Shown here: piece by piece, positions 38,053 to 46,972 of the stretch
Numbering within the stretch: position 1 is the stretch's first letter
Layout of the letters: each line of letters opens with the position of its first letter
Assembly: GCA_020632795.1 (NCBI GenBank)
Contig: JACKEV010000019.1
Location: 1 to 64,000, forward strand
Length of the DNA: 64,000 bases
DNA from: Alphaproteobacteria bacterium
GTDB taxonomy: Bacteria > Myxococcota_A > UBA796 > CAJQPC01
Reading direction: 5' to 3'
The notes under the pieces: generated by a model
Database searches by the model: none
Told to the model about the DNA's origin: nothing
Seen by the model: the letters and a program-made list of their open reading frames with translations, nothing else
Translations under genes and position numbers: made by a program

Positions 38053-39489
38053 ATGAAGACGGTCGAGGTGGACGTCGCGATCCTGGGGGCGGGCACGGCG
38101 GGGCTCAACGCCCGCCGCGCCGCCGAGAAGGCGGGCGCCACCGCCGTGATGATCGACCCGGGGCCCCTGGGCACCACCTGCGCGCGCGTGGGCTGCATGC
38201 CCTCCAAGCTGCTGATCGCCGCCGCCGACGCCGCCTGGCATGCCCGGCACGCCGGCGTGTTCGGGGTCGGCGTCGAGGGCGTCACCGTGGACGGCCCGGC
38301 CGTGCTGGACCGGGTCAAGCGGGAGCGGGACCGCTTCGTCGGCTTCGTGCTGGAGGCCACCGACGCGCACGCCGAGGCCGGGCGCCTCCTCCACGGGCGC
38401 GGGCGCTTCGTCGACCCCCACACCCTCCGGGTGGACGACCACACCGAGGTCCGCTTCAAGGCGGCGGTCATCGCCACCGGCAGCCACCCCTTCATCCCCC
38501 CGCCCTTCCGGGGCCTGGGCGACGCCCTGATGCAGAACGACGACGTCTTCGACCTGGACGACCTCCCCGAGAGCGTCCTGGTCGTGGGCACCGGCGTCAT
38601 CGGCCTGGAGCTGGGCCAGGCCCTGCACCGCCTGGGGGTCCGCACCACCCTCGTGGGCATCCGCAACGTCATCGGCCCCCTGAGCGACCCCTGCGTCAAG
38701 CGGGAGGCCGCCCGCGTGTTCGCCGAGGAGCTGGACGTGCGCTTCGACTACGCCCTCCACGGCGTCGAGCGGGTCGAGGGCGGCGTGCGGGTTCGCTTCG
38801 ACGACCGGGACGAGGTCTACGAGCGGGTGCTGGTGGCCGCCGGCCGCCGCCCCAGCCTGGACGGCCTGAACCTGGGCTGCACGGGGCTGCTCTCCGAGGG
38901 CGAGGGCCTGCACCGCGTCGACCCGCTGACCGGGCGCTGCGGCGACGGGCACATCTTCTTCGCCGGGGACGTCGCCGGCTACCGCCCGCTGCTGCACGAG
39001 GCTGCCGACGAGGGCAGCATCGCGGGGGAGAACGCCGCGACCTTCCCCAAGGTGCGGGCCCACCGACGCCGCACCCCGCTGGCGGTGGTGTTCACCGACC
39101 CGCAGATCGCGATGGTGGGCGCGCGCTGGGTGGACCTGGACCCCGAGCAGCACAACTGGGGCGAGATCGACTATGGCGACCAGGGTCGCTCTCGGGTCAT
39201 GAACGTGAACAAGGGCCTGGTGCGCGTCTACGGCGAGCGGGCCACCGGCCGCCTGGTGGGCGCCGAGATGTTCGGCCCCCGGGTCGAGCACACCGGGCAC
39301 CTGCTGGCCTGGGCCGTGCAGGAGGGCCTGACCGTGGACCGCGCCCTGGAGATGCCCTTCTACCACCCGGTCGTCGAGGAGGGCATCCGGACGGCGCTGC
39401 GGGACCTGCAGGCGCGCTTGAGCTTCGCGGGGCAGATGGAGACGCCGTGTGAAGAGGTCGGGCCGCGGTCCGGCGAGCCGGGGGCGTGA
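38053..39489 (+). CDS. lpdA: Dihydrolipoyl dehydrogenase
   Basis: FAD disulfide oxidoreductase that reoxidises lipoyl groups of 2-oxoacid dehydrogenase complexes. The 478 residues contain VAILGAGTAGLNARRAAEKA (FAD), the redox pair TTCARVGCMPSKLL (Cys43, Cys48), a second Rossmann site VLVVGTGVIGLELGQAL, FFAGDVAGYRPLLHEAADEG, and the C-terminal active-site PFYHPVVEEGI. It could serve the fused E1 enzyme ~10 kb away. ATG 38053 follows AAGGAG. Its stop overlaps the GTG of the sigma-54 activator gene (GTGA). Confidence 0.92.
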   Translation: MKTVEVDVAILGAGTAGLNARRAAEKAGATAVMIDPGPLGTTCARVGCMPSKLLIAAADAAWHARHAGVFGVGVEGVTVDGPAVLDRVKRERDRFVGFVLEATDAHAEAGRLLHGRGRFVDPHTLRVDDHTEVRFKAAVIATGSHPFIPPPFRGLGDALMQNDDVFDLDDLPESVLVVGTGVIGLELGQALHRLGVRTTLVGIRNVIGPLSDPCVKREAARVFAEELDVRFDYALHGVERVEGGVRVRFDDRDEVYERVLVAAGRRPSLDGLNLGCTGLLSEGEGLHRVDPLTGRCGDGHIFFAGDVAGYRPLLHEAADEGSIAGENAATFPKVRAHRRRTPLAVVFTDPQIAMVGARWVDLDPEQHNWGEIDYGDQGRSRVMNVNKGLVRVYGERATGRLVGAEMFGPRVEHTGHLLAWAVQEGLTVDRALEMPFYHPVVEEGIRTALRDLQARLSFAGQMETPCEEVGPRSGEPGA

Positions 39490-41066
39490 GGGCGACGCTG
39501 GTCCTGTTCCGAGGAGAGGAGCGGCTGCTGGCGTGGCCGCTGCGGGGCGGCCGCGTGGCGCTGGGGCGAGCGGACACCTGCGACCTGGTCATCCCGGACG
39601 AAGCGGTCAGCCGGATCCACTGCGTGCTCACCGAGCGGGCAGGCCGCTGGAGCCTCCAGGACAACAGCCGCCACGGCACCACGGTCAACGAGACCCCCGT
39701 CGTCGGGCAGGTCGACCTCCGAGAGGCCGACGTCATCGGCGTCTGCGGGTACACGCTGCGCTTCTCCCAGGCCAGCCCGGCCCCCCGCACCTCCACCCAG
39801 ACCCGGCGGGCCTCCCCGGCGGTCCGGGTGCTGGGGAGCTGGCGGGGCCCGGCGGTTGAGGGCGTCGCGCTGGTCGCGGAGAGCGGCCCGGCGGAGGGCC
39901 AGCGCTGGGTCCTGACCCGGCGACGCCAGGGGGTGGGCGGACCGGGCAGCCGGGTGGAGGTCCCGGACCCCCGCATGGCGCCGAACCACTTCTTCCTGGT
40001 GCTGGTCCGCGGGAGGCCGCTGATCGAGCCCGGCGACGGCATCACCCTGCTGGACGGCGAGCGGCTGTGGGACCCCACCCCGCTCTACCCCGACGACCGG
40101 GTGCGGGCCGGAGACACCGTCCTGCGCATCGAGCGCGCGCTGGACGACCACATCCCCGAGGCCACCTGGTTCGGGGAGCTGGTCGGGGAGAGCGCGCTGT
40201 CCCGGAGGCTGTTCGGGACCCTGAAGATCCTGGCCGGCTGCGAATACCCGGTGCTGATCCAGGGGGAGCCGGGCACGGGCAAGGAGGAGGCCGCCCGCGG
40301 CCTGCACACCGAGGGCCCCCGCGCGGACGGCCCGTTCGTGCCGTTGAACTGCGGGGCGCTGCCCGAAGCGCTGATCGAGTCCGAGCTGTTCGGGCACGAG
40401 AAGGGGGCGTTCACCGGGGCCTCATCCCGCCGGGACGGGGCCTTCCTGCAGGCGGCGGGGGGCACGCTGTTCCTCGACGAGATCGGGGAGATGCCGCTGC
40501 TCGCGCAGGGCAAGCTCCTGCGGGTGCTGCAGACCGGCGAGGTCCGTCGGGTGAGCGGAGACACGGTGCTCTACCCGGACGTGCGGGTGATCGCGGCGAC
40601 CAACCGGGATCTCGCCGCGGAGGTCCAGGCCGGGCGCTTCCGGCGGGACCTCCTGTTCCGCATCAACGCGCTGGAGGTGCGCCTGCCGTCGCTGCGCGAG
40701 CGCCCTGAGGACATCCCGGTGATCGCCCGCGCCCTCTGCGCCCGCATGGACGGGGGTGTGCGGCTCTCGGGCGGCGCCATCGAGGCGCTGCGGGCATATT
40801 CGTTCCCGGACAACGTGCGCGAGCTGCGCAACGTGCTCGTCCGGGCGAGGGTGTTCGGCGGCCCGACCATCACGCGGCGCCACATCACCTTCAGCGGCGG
40901 CGTGGGCGAGGTCGGCACCCCCACCGACCCGGAGGCCGCCGAGCGGCGCCTGCTGGTGGAGGCGCTGGAGCGCCACGGCGGGAACCGCTCAGCGACGGCG
41001 CGAGAGCTGGGGATCCCGAGGTCGACCTTGCTGTATCGGATGGGGCGGTACGGGCTGATGGGGTGA
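39486..41066 (+). CDS. FHA-domain sigma-54-dependent transcriptional activator
   Basis: Enhancer-binding protein controlled through phosphothreonine recognition. The 526 residues carry an FHA domain (about 20-92: RVALGRADTCDLV, VSRIHCVLTER, LQDNSRHGTTVN) and a second, weaker FHA-like segment (about 115-215). The AAA+ domain has Walker A GEPGTGKE (260-267), the sigma-54 contact loop GAFTGA (307-312) and Walker B GTLFLDEIGE. A Fis-type helix-turn-helix ends it (GNRSATARELGIPRSTLLYR). A Ser/Thr kinase gene converges on it, a likely signal source. GTG start overlaps the lpdA stop. Confidence 0.93.
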   Translation: MRATLVLFRGEERLLAWPLRGGRVALGRADTCDLVIPDEAVSRIHCVLTERAGRWSLQDNSRHGTTVNETPVVGQVDLREADVIGVCGYTLRFSQASPAPRTSTQTRRASPAVRVLGSWRGPAVEGVALVAESGPAEGQRWVLTRRRQGVGGPGSRVEVPDPRMAPNHFFLVLVRGRPLIEPGDGITLLDGERLWDPTPLYPDDRVRAGDTVLRIERALDDHIPEATWFGELVGESALSRRLFGTLKILAGCEYPVLIQGEPGTGKEEAARGLHTEGPRADGPFVPLNCGALPEALIESELFGHEKGAFTGASSRRDGAFLQAAGGTLFLDEIGEMPLLAQGKLLRVLQTGEVRRVSGDTVLYPDVRVIAATNRDLAAEVQAGRFRRDLLFRINALEVRLPSLRERPEDIPVIARALCARMDGGVRLSGGAIEALRAYSFPDNVRELRNVLVRARVFGGPTITRRHITFSGGVGEVGTPTDPEAAERRLLVEALERHGGNRSATARELGIPRSTLLYRMGRYGLMG

Positions 41067-41069
41067 GGG

Positions 41070-42665
41070 TCAGCGCAACGGCCTGCACATCTTCCCCTCG
41101 TGGGTGACCTGGACTTTGTACAGGCGAGCTTCGGTCAGCTCCAACACGCAGCGGGCCTGCGCGCCGTCCGCCCAGGTCAGCTCCAGCTCGTAGCGCCCGG
41201 GATCAAAGGGCTGGTCCACCGGGTAGGGCCCCCCCTCGCCGCGCAGGAGGGCGCGGGTCAGGGCGGGGACGTCAGGGTTGGCGTGGATGAGTTGGAGCCG
41301 GGCCTGGGGAGGCGGTGGTTCGGGGTCTTCAGCAGGGAGGGGTTCGCGGTTCCCGTGTACATCGACCTTGTCGGGGTTTGCGTCGCCAGGAGGCGGCGCG
41401 GGCGGCGGTAGCGTAGACTCCGTCTGCCTGGTGGGGCGTCCGGCCTTCGACTCCGCGGCCTCCTGCGCCACGGTCGGGGCGGGGATGGGCGCCGTCTCGT
41501 GGGGAGGGTCCGCAGGCGGCTCCTCCGGTGGCTCCGTCGGTGGTTCCACCAGCGGAGTGGCGACCACCACCGACGCCGGCTCCTCCGAACCCGTCATCAG
41601 GGTCATCAGGAGCACCCCCACCCCCAACGCGATCAGGCCGACGAACACCACCACCCACCCCCGCCGCTTGCGCTCCGGCTCCGGCGTGGGCAGCGCGACC
41701 GACGGGGTCCGCTCGATCAGGATCGACCCGGTCAACGCGTCCGGGGGGTGCGCCGCCTCGGCCCGCGCCGCCTCGCCCTGAAGCGTCGCCAGCCGCGCGA
41801 TGCGCTCGATGGCCCAGCGCTTGAGGCTGTCGCCCGGCAAGGAGGCGGCGAGCGCGTCGCAGGTCTGCTCGACCTCGGCCGCGTCGGGTCGCGCCTCGGG
41901 CTCGAAGGCCAGCATGGCCTCCACCAGCGCCACGACAGGCGCGGGCGCGGCCTCCCGCAGCGCCGGCAGGTTGCGCGCCAGCACGTCCGCGTGGCGCCCC
42001 GGAGAGACGTGGGTGCGCCCGAAGCGCCGCGCCAGCAGGGTCTCATAGAGGATGACCCCCAGCGCGTAGACGTCACCGGCCGGGTGGTCGACGAAGTCCA
42101 GGCGCTCCGGCGACATGTACTCGGGGGTGCCGAACATCACCGAGCGGGTCTCGGACTCGCGGCTGTCGAAGTCGCCCCGGGCGATGCCGAAGTCCAGCAG
42201 CTTGACCGTGCCGTGCCGGGTCAGGCGCAGGTTGCCGGGCTTGAGGTCGCGGTGCAGCAGGTTCAGGGGGGCGCCGGCGGGGTCGAGCGTGGTGCGGGCG
42301 GCGTTCAAGGCGGCGGCGACCTCGCCCACGAGCTGCACGGCGGCCCGGGGCGGCGCGGGACCCAGGCGCAGGCACGTGCCCAGGTCGGCGCCGTCGATGT
42401 ACTCCATGACCACCGACCAGCGGCCGTCCAGGCAGACCAGATCGTCGACCTGCACGATGGCGTGGTGGTGGATGAGGGCGAGCAGCCGGGCCTCGTCCTT
42501 GAGGCGGGTGACCACCTCGGCCACCGAGGCCATCTCGGGCCGGAGCACCTTGAGGGCCACCTGCTTGGAGAAGCCCTCCACCCCCAGCAGCCGCGCGCGG
42601 TAGACCGTGCCGAATCCCCCCTGCCCCAGGGCCTCCAGGACCTCGTAGCGGCGGGGGGACTGCAT
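41070..42665 (-). CDS. Transmembrane Ser/Thr protein kinase (PknB-type)
   Basis: Eukaryote-like kinase with an outer sensor part. The 531 residues begin with a full kinase domain: glycine loop EALGQGGFGTVY, Lys39 in QVALKVLRPE, HRD Asp140 (LLHRDLKPGN), DFG Asp158 (LLDFGIARGD) and GTPEYMSPERLDF. A membrane helix lies near 335-357 (GWVVVFVGLIALGVGVLLMT). A Pro/Glu/Thr-rich region then leads to a ~75-residue C-terminal domain with two Cys. It overlaps the next gene upstream (ATGA at 42662-42668) and converges on the FHA activator, suggesting a phospho-relay pair. Confidence 0.93.
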   Translation of the reverse strand: MQSPRRYEVLEALGQGGFGTVYRARLLGVEGFSKQVALKVLRPEMASVAEVVTRLKDEARLLALIHHHAIVQVDDLVCLDGRWSVVMEYIDGADLGTCLRLGPAPPRAAVQLVGEVAAALNAARTTLDPAGAPLNLLHRDLKPGNLRLTRHGTVKLLDFGIARGDFDSRESETRSVMFGTPEYMSPERLDFVDHPAGDVYALGVILYETLLARRFGRTHVSPGRHADVLARNLPALREAAPAPVVALVEAMLAFEPEARPDAAEVEQTCDALAASLPGDSLKRWAIERIARLATLQGEAARAEAAHPPDALTGSILIERTPSVALPTPEPERKRRGWVVVFVGLIALGVGVLLMTLMTGSEEPASVVVATPLVEPPTEPPEEPPADPPHETAPIPAPTVAQEAAESKAGRPTRQTESTLPPPAPPPGDANPDKVDVHGNREPLPAEDPEPPPPQARLQLIHANPDVPALTRALLRGEGGPYPVDQPFDPGRYELELTWADGAQARCVLELTEARLYKVQVTHEGKMCRPLR

Positions 42666-43498
42666 CAGAAGCGGACCCGGATGACGAGCGCGGTGGTGGT
42701 GATGCCCAGCGCGACGCCGGTGGTGGCGGTGGCGGCGGTGCGCCAGGTCCGGTAACGCTCAAGGTCGGCCAGATTCGTCGCGCGGCTGGACGGGATGTCC
42801 GGGCCCAACAGCTGCCCCCTGTCCACCACCGTCACGTTGTCCTGATGGACCTGCCGCGCCGCGAGCCCCGTGGCGGTCCACACCCCGCCGACCGCGAGCA
42901 TGGACACGCTGGTCAGCGCCAGAGGCCACCGTGGCGGACGAGGCTTCGGGCAGGGGTCGACCAGGAGCGCATCGGGCGGCATCCATTCGGTGAGCACCGG
43001 GACGTCGTCGGTGTCGAAGACCTGCACCACGCAGGGCCGGTCGGTGGGGCGCCGGGTGTCCGGGGCCCCGTCGATGTGGACAAGGCAGCCGGTCGGGACG
43101 GGCGCCGTGGGACCAGCAGGTCGGGTGCGGGCCTCCTCGCAGACCTCCCGAGCAGGGTCCCCCTCGGGCAGGGCGCTCAGGTCAACGTCCGGGTCGACCG
43201 CGAACAGCGCCTGGCAGGTCCGGGCGAGCTGCTCGTGGCTGGCGTCAAGCGCGAGCTTCTGTTCATAGACGTGGACGCGATGGATCCGAGCGACCAGCGC
43301 TGGGGGGATGGGCTCGGTGAGGCAGGCCAGAGCCTGGTCCACCTCCGCGCGGGCGGCGGTGAAGGTGTCGAAGTCCCAGCCCGCGAAGGCCTGCTCGGCG
43401 CGGTCGAGCTGCGCGCTCAGGTCGGCGTTGGTGCAGGCCGCGTGGGCCTCCCCGGCCCCCAGGAGCCCGACGCACAGAGCGAGCGCGCAGCGGGTCAT
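42665..43498 (-). CDS. Exported protein with PEGA-like motif, kinase partner
   Basis: Function unknown; likely an envelope partner of the kinase encoded just downstream. The 277 residues have a signal peptide (RCALALCVGLLGAGEAHA), helical repeats with several Cys (~20-135), a PEGA-like strand pair (CLVHIDGAPDTRRPTDRPCV, about 147-167) and two C-terminal hydrophobic segments (about 200-220 and 255-272). The ATG at 43498 follows GGAGG; the frame is open upstream but lacks a site there. Its stop overlaps the kinase start. Confidence 0.7.
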   Translation of the reverse strand: MTRCALALCVGLLGAGEAHAACTNADLSAQLDRAEQAFAGWDFDTFTAARAEVDQALACLTEPIPPALVARIHRVHVYEQKLALDASHEQLARTCQALFAVDPDVDLSALPEGDPAREVCEEARTRPAGPTAPVPTGCLVHIDGAPDTRRPTDRPCVVQVFDTDDVPVLTEWMPPDALLVDPCPKPRPPRWPLALTSVSMLAVGGVWTATGLAARQVHQDNVTVVDRGQLLGPDIPSSRATNLADLERYRTWRTAATATTGVALGITTTALVIRVRF

Positions 43499-43529
43499 CG
43501 ATGCGTCCACCTCCAGGAGTCCGCGGGAG

Positions 43530-43558
43530 AGTGTAGCGGGGCGGCGCGAACAGGGGAA
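43530..43558 (-). promoter_or_regulatory. Candidate promoter for the kinase-partner/kinase operon
   Basis: On the minus strand TTCCCC (-35-like) and TACACT (-10-like, four of six consensus bases) are 17 bases apart, ending about 32 bases before the ATG at 43498, with GGAGG between. Spacing is ideal but the -35 is weak, so this is a candidate only. Confidence 0.33.
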
Positions 43559-43840
43559 GCGCGGGCGCGCTGAACCGGAGGGATCCTGACCGTTTGACAT
43601 GGCGATCTCTCATCACGATGTGCGATCGCAGGGACAGCAAGAGCCATGCCACCGGCTGGGCGGATGCCGCGCCGCGCCACCCGGCCGACCGGGAGGATCT
43701 CGGGGCGTTTTGATTCGTTCTTCTGCGATGGATGCATTGCTTCGCGGGAGGCTCGTTCCAGCTCCTGACAGACCACCGTCAGTCCTCCATCCAGATATGA
43801 ATCTCCTGATTTCAAACCATTGTGCGACTTGCAGCCTCAA

Positions 43841-43860
43841 GGTGACGGACGTCCGTCACC
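43841..43860. promoter_or_regulatory. Perfect 20-bp palindrome in a 520-bp intergenic region
   Basis: GGTGACGGACGTCCGTCACC is its own reverse complement over all 20 bases. It lies in the non-coding stretch 43499-44018, about 160 bases before the repeat-lipoprotein gene and 340 bases from the divergent kinase-partner gene. Full symmetry without a loop suits an operator for a dimeric regulator better than a terminator. The rest of the stretch shows lower GC and no convincing gene; a TTGACA at 43594-43599 has no good -10. Confidence 0.5.
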
Positions 43861-43970
43861 TCCGACAGCGTCCCCGACGGTCGTCCGGCCTCCAGGGCCC
43901 CATGCTGGCCGCTTCTCCCTGGCACGCCCCTTGCTCTTCCATCCGGCGGGCCGTCCCTGTTCTTGTGGGA

Positions 43971-43995
43971 GGGGGCGGGGGTGGCCCCCCCTTTT
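43971..43995 (+). terminator. G/C-run hairpin followed by four T
   Basis: A run of G (43971-43981 with one C) faces a run of seven C (43985-43991) across a TGG loop, followed by TTTT. This resembles a short rho-independent terminator or attenuator, 24 bases before the GTG of the repeat-lipoprotein gene and just before its GGAGG site. No rightward gene precedes it, so it would act in that gene's own leader. Confidence 0.35.
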
Positions 43996-44018
43996 CATCT
44001 CCTGGTTGGGAGGACGAC

Positions 44019-45260
44019 GTGCGACGACAGGACATCTTGATGGTGGTGCTGGGCCTGAGCTGGCTCGCCAACGGCTGCGATGAGACCGGCTCGGTGCCGG
44101 ACGACTTCTGCGAGACGGAGGCGGGCCTGGACTGTATGGAGGCGCTGGACCGGGTGACGGAGTTGGAGGCTCGAATCGCTACGCTGGAGGAGGAGCTGGC
44201 GTGGGCGCGCAACGGGGGGGCCTACGTGACGGTCGTCGCGGACGGGGACAACGGGGACGTGTACTTCGACGGGGTGAACGTGCATGTGCGGAACGGCCTG
44301 GGCGAAACGCCGACCCGAAACGGCTACGGAAACCTCATCATAGGATACAACGAAGACTCTGCCGAGTTGGACGATGACACGGGGACATCAGCCAACCCCA
44401 GCATTCGGACCGGCTCGCACAATGTTGTCGTAGGCCCCTATCACAGCTGGTCCCACTGGGGCGGAGTCATCTCCGGGTATCGGAACGAGGCCATCGCGGA
44501 GTACACGAACCTTCTCGGCGGCGCGCAGAACATCGCCAGATACGCGGGGTCAACCATCCTGGGTGGTGAACTGAATCTCGCAGATGGAGGATTTGCCACT
44601 ATCTCAGGTGGTTGGGAGAACAGGGCTACCAACGAGCATGCCACCATCTGCGGGGGGCATGGCAATCGCGCCGAAGGTCCTGCCTCGAGCATCCTTGGAG
44701 GCACGGACAACCTGATCACCCCAGACTCCACCGACAGCGGGACCATTGTCGGAGGAAAGAACAACACAGTCTCCACGCCGTTCGCCTCCATCGCAGGTGG
44801 TGAAGGGAACATGGCTCAAGGTGAGACGGGGGCGGTGTTCGGGGGCTACCAAAATACCTCCTCCGGGCTGCATAGTGCCGTCCTTGGCGGCTCACAGAAC
44901 ACCTCTGAGGGCGAAAAGGCCACTATCTGTGGAGGAATCCTCAACACCACGACGGTAGCAGGCCGGGGAGGCTTCGTTGGAGGCGGCTACCTCAACACCG
45001 CAGCCTCAGACAAGGCTGGTGTCGTCGGCGGGAACTCCAATCAAGCCCTGGAGGTGTACTCGCAGGTCTGTGGTGGAACGAACAACACCGCCAACGAAAG
45101 GGGCGCTGTCGTTGTCGGCGGGGAAGACAACACCGCCAACGGCATGAGGTCTATCGTGGTCGGTGGGCAGGGGAACACCGCCGAACACGACTACTCCACA
45201 TCGGCCGGTGGACAGGGCCAGACGACCACGGCGGAATATGGCACGGTCGTGGGTCAGTGA
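44019..45260 (+). CDS. Lipoprotein with YadA-head-like beta-solenoid repeats
   Basis: The 413 residues begin with a hydrophobic signal (ILMVVLGLSWLANGC), probably a lipoprotein. A short coiled coil follows (ALDRVTELEARIATLEEELA, about 42-61). From about residue 110 to the end, repeats of roughly 14-17 residues recur on the pattern GG-x-x-N-x-A (LLGGAQNIARYAGSTILGGE, ICGGHGNRAEGPASSILGGT), as in heads of trimeric autotransporter adhesins. There is no stalk or membrane anchor, so lipid would hold it. Base use is less GC-biased than neighbours, suggesting transfer. GTG follows GGAGG; an ATG 21 bases later is possible. Confidence 0.75.
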   Translation: MRRQDILMVVLGLSWLANGCDETGSVPDDFCETEAGLDCMEALDRVTELEARIATLEEELAWARNGGAYVTVVADGDNGDVYFDGVNVHVRNGLGETPTRNGYGNLIIGYNEDSAELDDDTGTSANPSIRTGSHNVVVGPYHSWSHWGGVISGYRNEAIAEYTNLLGGAQNIARYAGSTILGGELNLADGGFATISGGWENRATNEHATICGGHGNRAEGPASSILGGTDNLITPDSTDSGTIVGGKNNTVSTPFASIAGGEGNMAQGETGAVFGGYQNTSSGLHSAVLGGSQNTSEGEKATICGGILNTTTVAGRGGFVGGGYLNTAASDKAGVVGGNSNQALEVYSQVCGGTNNTANERGAVVVGGEDNTANGMRSIVVGGQGNTAEHDYSTSAGGQGQTTTAEYGTVVGQ

Positions 45261-45272
45261 GGGCGTGAACCC

Positions 45273-46895
45273 CTACCCCCGCACCCACGCCGACACCCGC
45301 CCGCCGCCCTCCAGAGGCCACCACGCCACCATGTGATAGCGATCCCGCCCCGATCGCACCGTCTCGATCACCGGCGGCAGCGCCTCCAGGCTGTAGTGGT
45401 GCTGCTCCATCAGCGCCTCCAGCCGGGCCTCGCTCGGCCAGCCGGGGGTGCCGTCGGCGCTGACGTAGATGAAGCCCCGGGCGGTGTTGAACCACTCGAA
45501 GGTGCCCTGGGGGTCGCCGATGACCCCCCGCACCCCACCGCCGCGGCGCTCCCGGAGCTGCAGCACCAGGAAGCCCTCGAACCAGGTCTGGTCCTCGGAG
45601 AAGACGATGACCTCCCCCGGCGGCAGGCTGGCCGCCAGGGCGTCCACCGGCAGGCGCAGGTCCCGGGGTGGGCGGGCCTGGGGGTGCCGGGGCGCGACCC
45701 AGGCCTCGGGCAGGCTGGGGCCGCCCACCCACGCCGCCGCCCGCTCCGGCATCGGCAGGCCCGACCGCCACATCCGCCAGCCGTGCTGGTGGACCCCCGC
45801 GAGCAGCACCACCGCGCCCACGGGCCACCGTCCCCGCCCGAGCGCCGCCAGCCGCTCCGCCGCGACCACCGCCAGGCAGCCCAGCATGGGGATCGTGTAG
45901 TAGACCTGCTTCTTGGCCACCAGCGTGAACAGCGCCGTGCCCGTGAGCACCACCGTCAGCGGCACCCGCCGCCGGTCCCGCAGGCCCGGCAGCGCCCAGG
46001 CCAGCGCCAGGAGCGCCCAGGCCCCGGGCACGAGCCCCGCCTGCCCGTCCAGCAGGGTCGCCGGGTAGTACAAGAGCTGCCCCAGCGCGCTGTGGGACTC
46101 GGTGATCGCCCCGGTCTCGTCGATCTCCCCCACCCCGCCCTGGGAGAGGATCTCCTCCAGGTGGTGCTGAACGAAGGCGACGTGCCACCACCCGCTGACC
46201 GCCAGCACCACCGCCACCGCCCCCAGCCCGTGCAGCAGCCGCGCCCGACGCTCCCCCGGCCCCAGGCCCCGCTCGGCCAGGCCCAGGCCCCACTCGACGG
46301 CCGCCGGGATCACCAGGAAGGCCCCCAGAGTCAGCCGGTCCATCAAGAGCCCCACCCCGCACACCAGCCCGAAGCCCAGCGCGCTGCGGCGGTGGGTGAA
46401 GCGATTGCTGCGTTGCAACATGAGCGCCCCGAGGGTCACCCAGGCCAGCGCCGCGAGGTTGGGCTCGTAGCGGGTCAGGTTGCCGAACACCGAGGGCCAG
46501 ATCGCCATCGTCAGCATGGCCGCCGCCCCCGCGAAGCGCCCGCCCAGGGGGCGCGCCAGGCCCCACACCGCCCCCAGAAGCACCGCGAGGTGCCCGAGGT
46601 TGGCCAGCACCATCGCCCGGTGGGTGGCGCCGAGGGCCTTGAACAGCGGCCAGGGCCACACGTAGAAGCCCGGCGGCCAGTAGTTGGTGCTCAGGTAGTA
46701 GCGCAGGTGCCAGCCGTCCCGGTCGACCAGGGCCCCCCACAGGTCCAGGGCGTTGCCGACGTGCAGGTACTCGTTCTGGTAGCCGTCGGGCAGGCCGTTC
46801 CGGGTCAGCCACGCGGCGGTCTCCTCGCCCAGCCCGAGCAGCAGCGCGGCGCCGAGCAGCCAGGGCAAGCTGCGCTGGAGGGCCCGGGAGGGCAT
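45273..46895 (-). CDS. GT-C/PMT-like multi-pass membrane protein
   Basis: Probable lipid-linked sugar transferase. The 540 residues have about ten membrane helices, a first outer loop with conserved-looking YQNEYLHVGNALDLWGALVD and NYWPPGFYVWPWPLFKALG, FGNLTRYEPNLAALAWVTLG, and a late VAKKQVYYTIPML (cf. KKRYYLLPLLP of PMT-like proteins). The C-terminal ~150 residues are soluble, presumably periplasmic. No signature fixes the sugar. It converges on the repeat lipoprotein and is divergent from the radical SAM gene, with a 77-base shared upstream gap. Confidence 0.75.
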   Translation of the reverse strand: MPSRALQRSLPWLLGAALLLGLGEETAAWLTRNGLPDGYQNEYLHVGNALDLWGALVDRDGWHLRYYLSTNYWPPGFYVWPWPLFKALGATHRAMVLANLGHLAVLLGAVWGLARPLGGRFAGAAAMLTMAIWPSVFGNLTRYEPNLAALAWVTLGALMLQRSNRFTHRRSALGFGLVCGVGLLMDRLTLGAFLVIPAAVEWGLGLAERGLGPGERRARLLHGLGAVAVVLAVSGWWHVAFVQHHLEEILSQGGVGEIDETGAITESHSALGQLLYYPATLLDGQAGLVPGAWALLALAWALPGLRDRRRVPLTVVLTGTALFTLVAKKQVYYTIPMLGCLAVVAAERLAALGRGRWPVGAVVLLAGVHQHGWRMWRSGLPMPERAAAWVGGPSLPEAWVAPRHPQARPPRDLRLPVDALAASLPPGEVIVFSEDQTWFEGFLVLQLRERRGGGVRGVIGDPQGTFEWFNTARGFIYVSADGTPGWPSEARLEALMEQHHYSLEALPPVIETVRSGRDRYHMVAWWPLEGGGRVSAWVRG

Positions 46896-46920
46896 TTCGA
46901 GGTCTATCTCCGCGTCATCT

Positions 46921-46953
46921 TTGACAACGAGGTCCGTTGAAATCAGCTAAGCT
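46921..46953 (+). promoter_or_regulatory. Candidate promoter for the radical SAM/carbamoyltransferase pair
   Basis: A perfect -35 hexamer TTGACA (46921-46926) lies 47 bases before the ATG. The best -10-like site, TAAGCT (46948-46953), is 21 bases away, longer than normal. GGAGG then precedes the ATG. The -35 is convincing in this GC-rich DNA, the -10 is not. Confidence 0.33.
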
Positions 46954-46972
46954 CAACACCTCGGAGGAAAGT

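Noticed and set aside
43599..44018. 140-codon upstream extension of the repeat-lipoprotein frame
   Set aside because: It would bury the signal peptide and the GGAGG site at 44009-44013. The extension contains the palindrome and the hairpin and looks non-coding.
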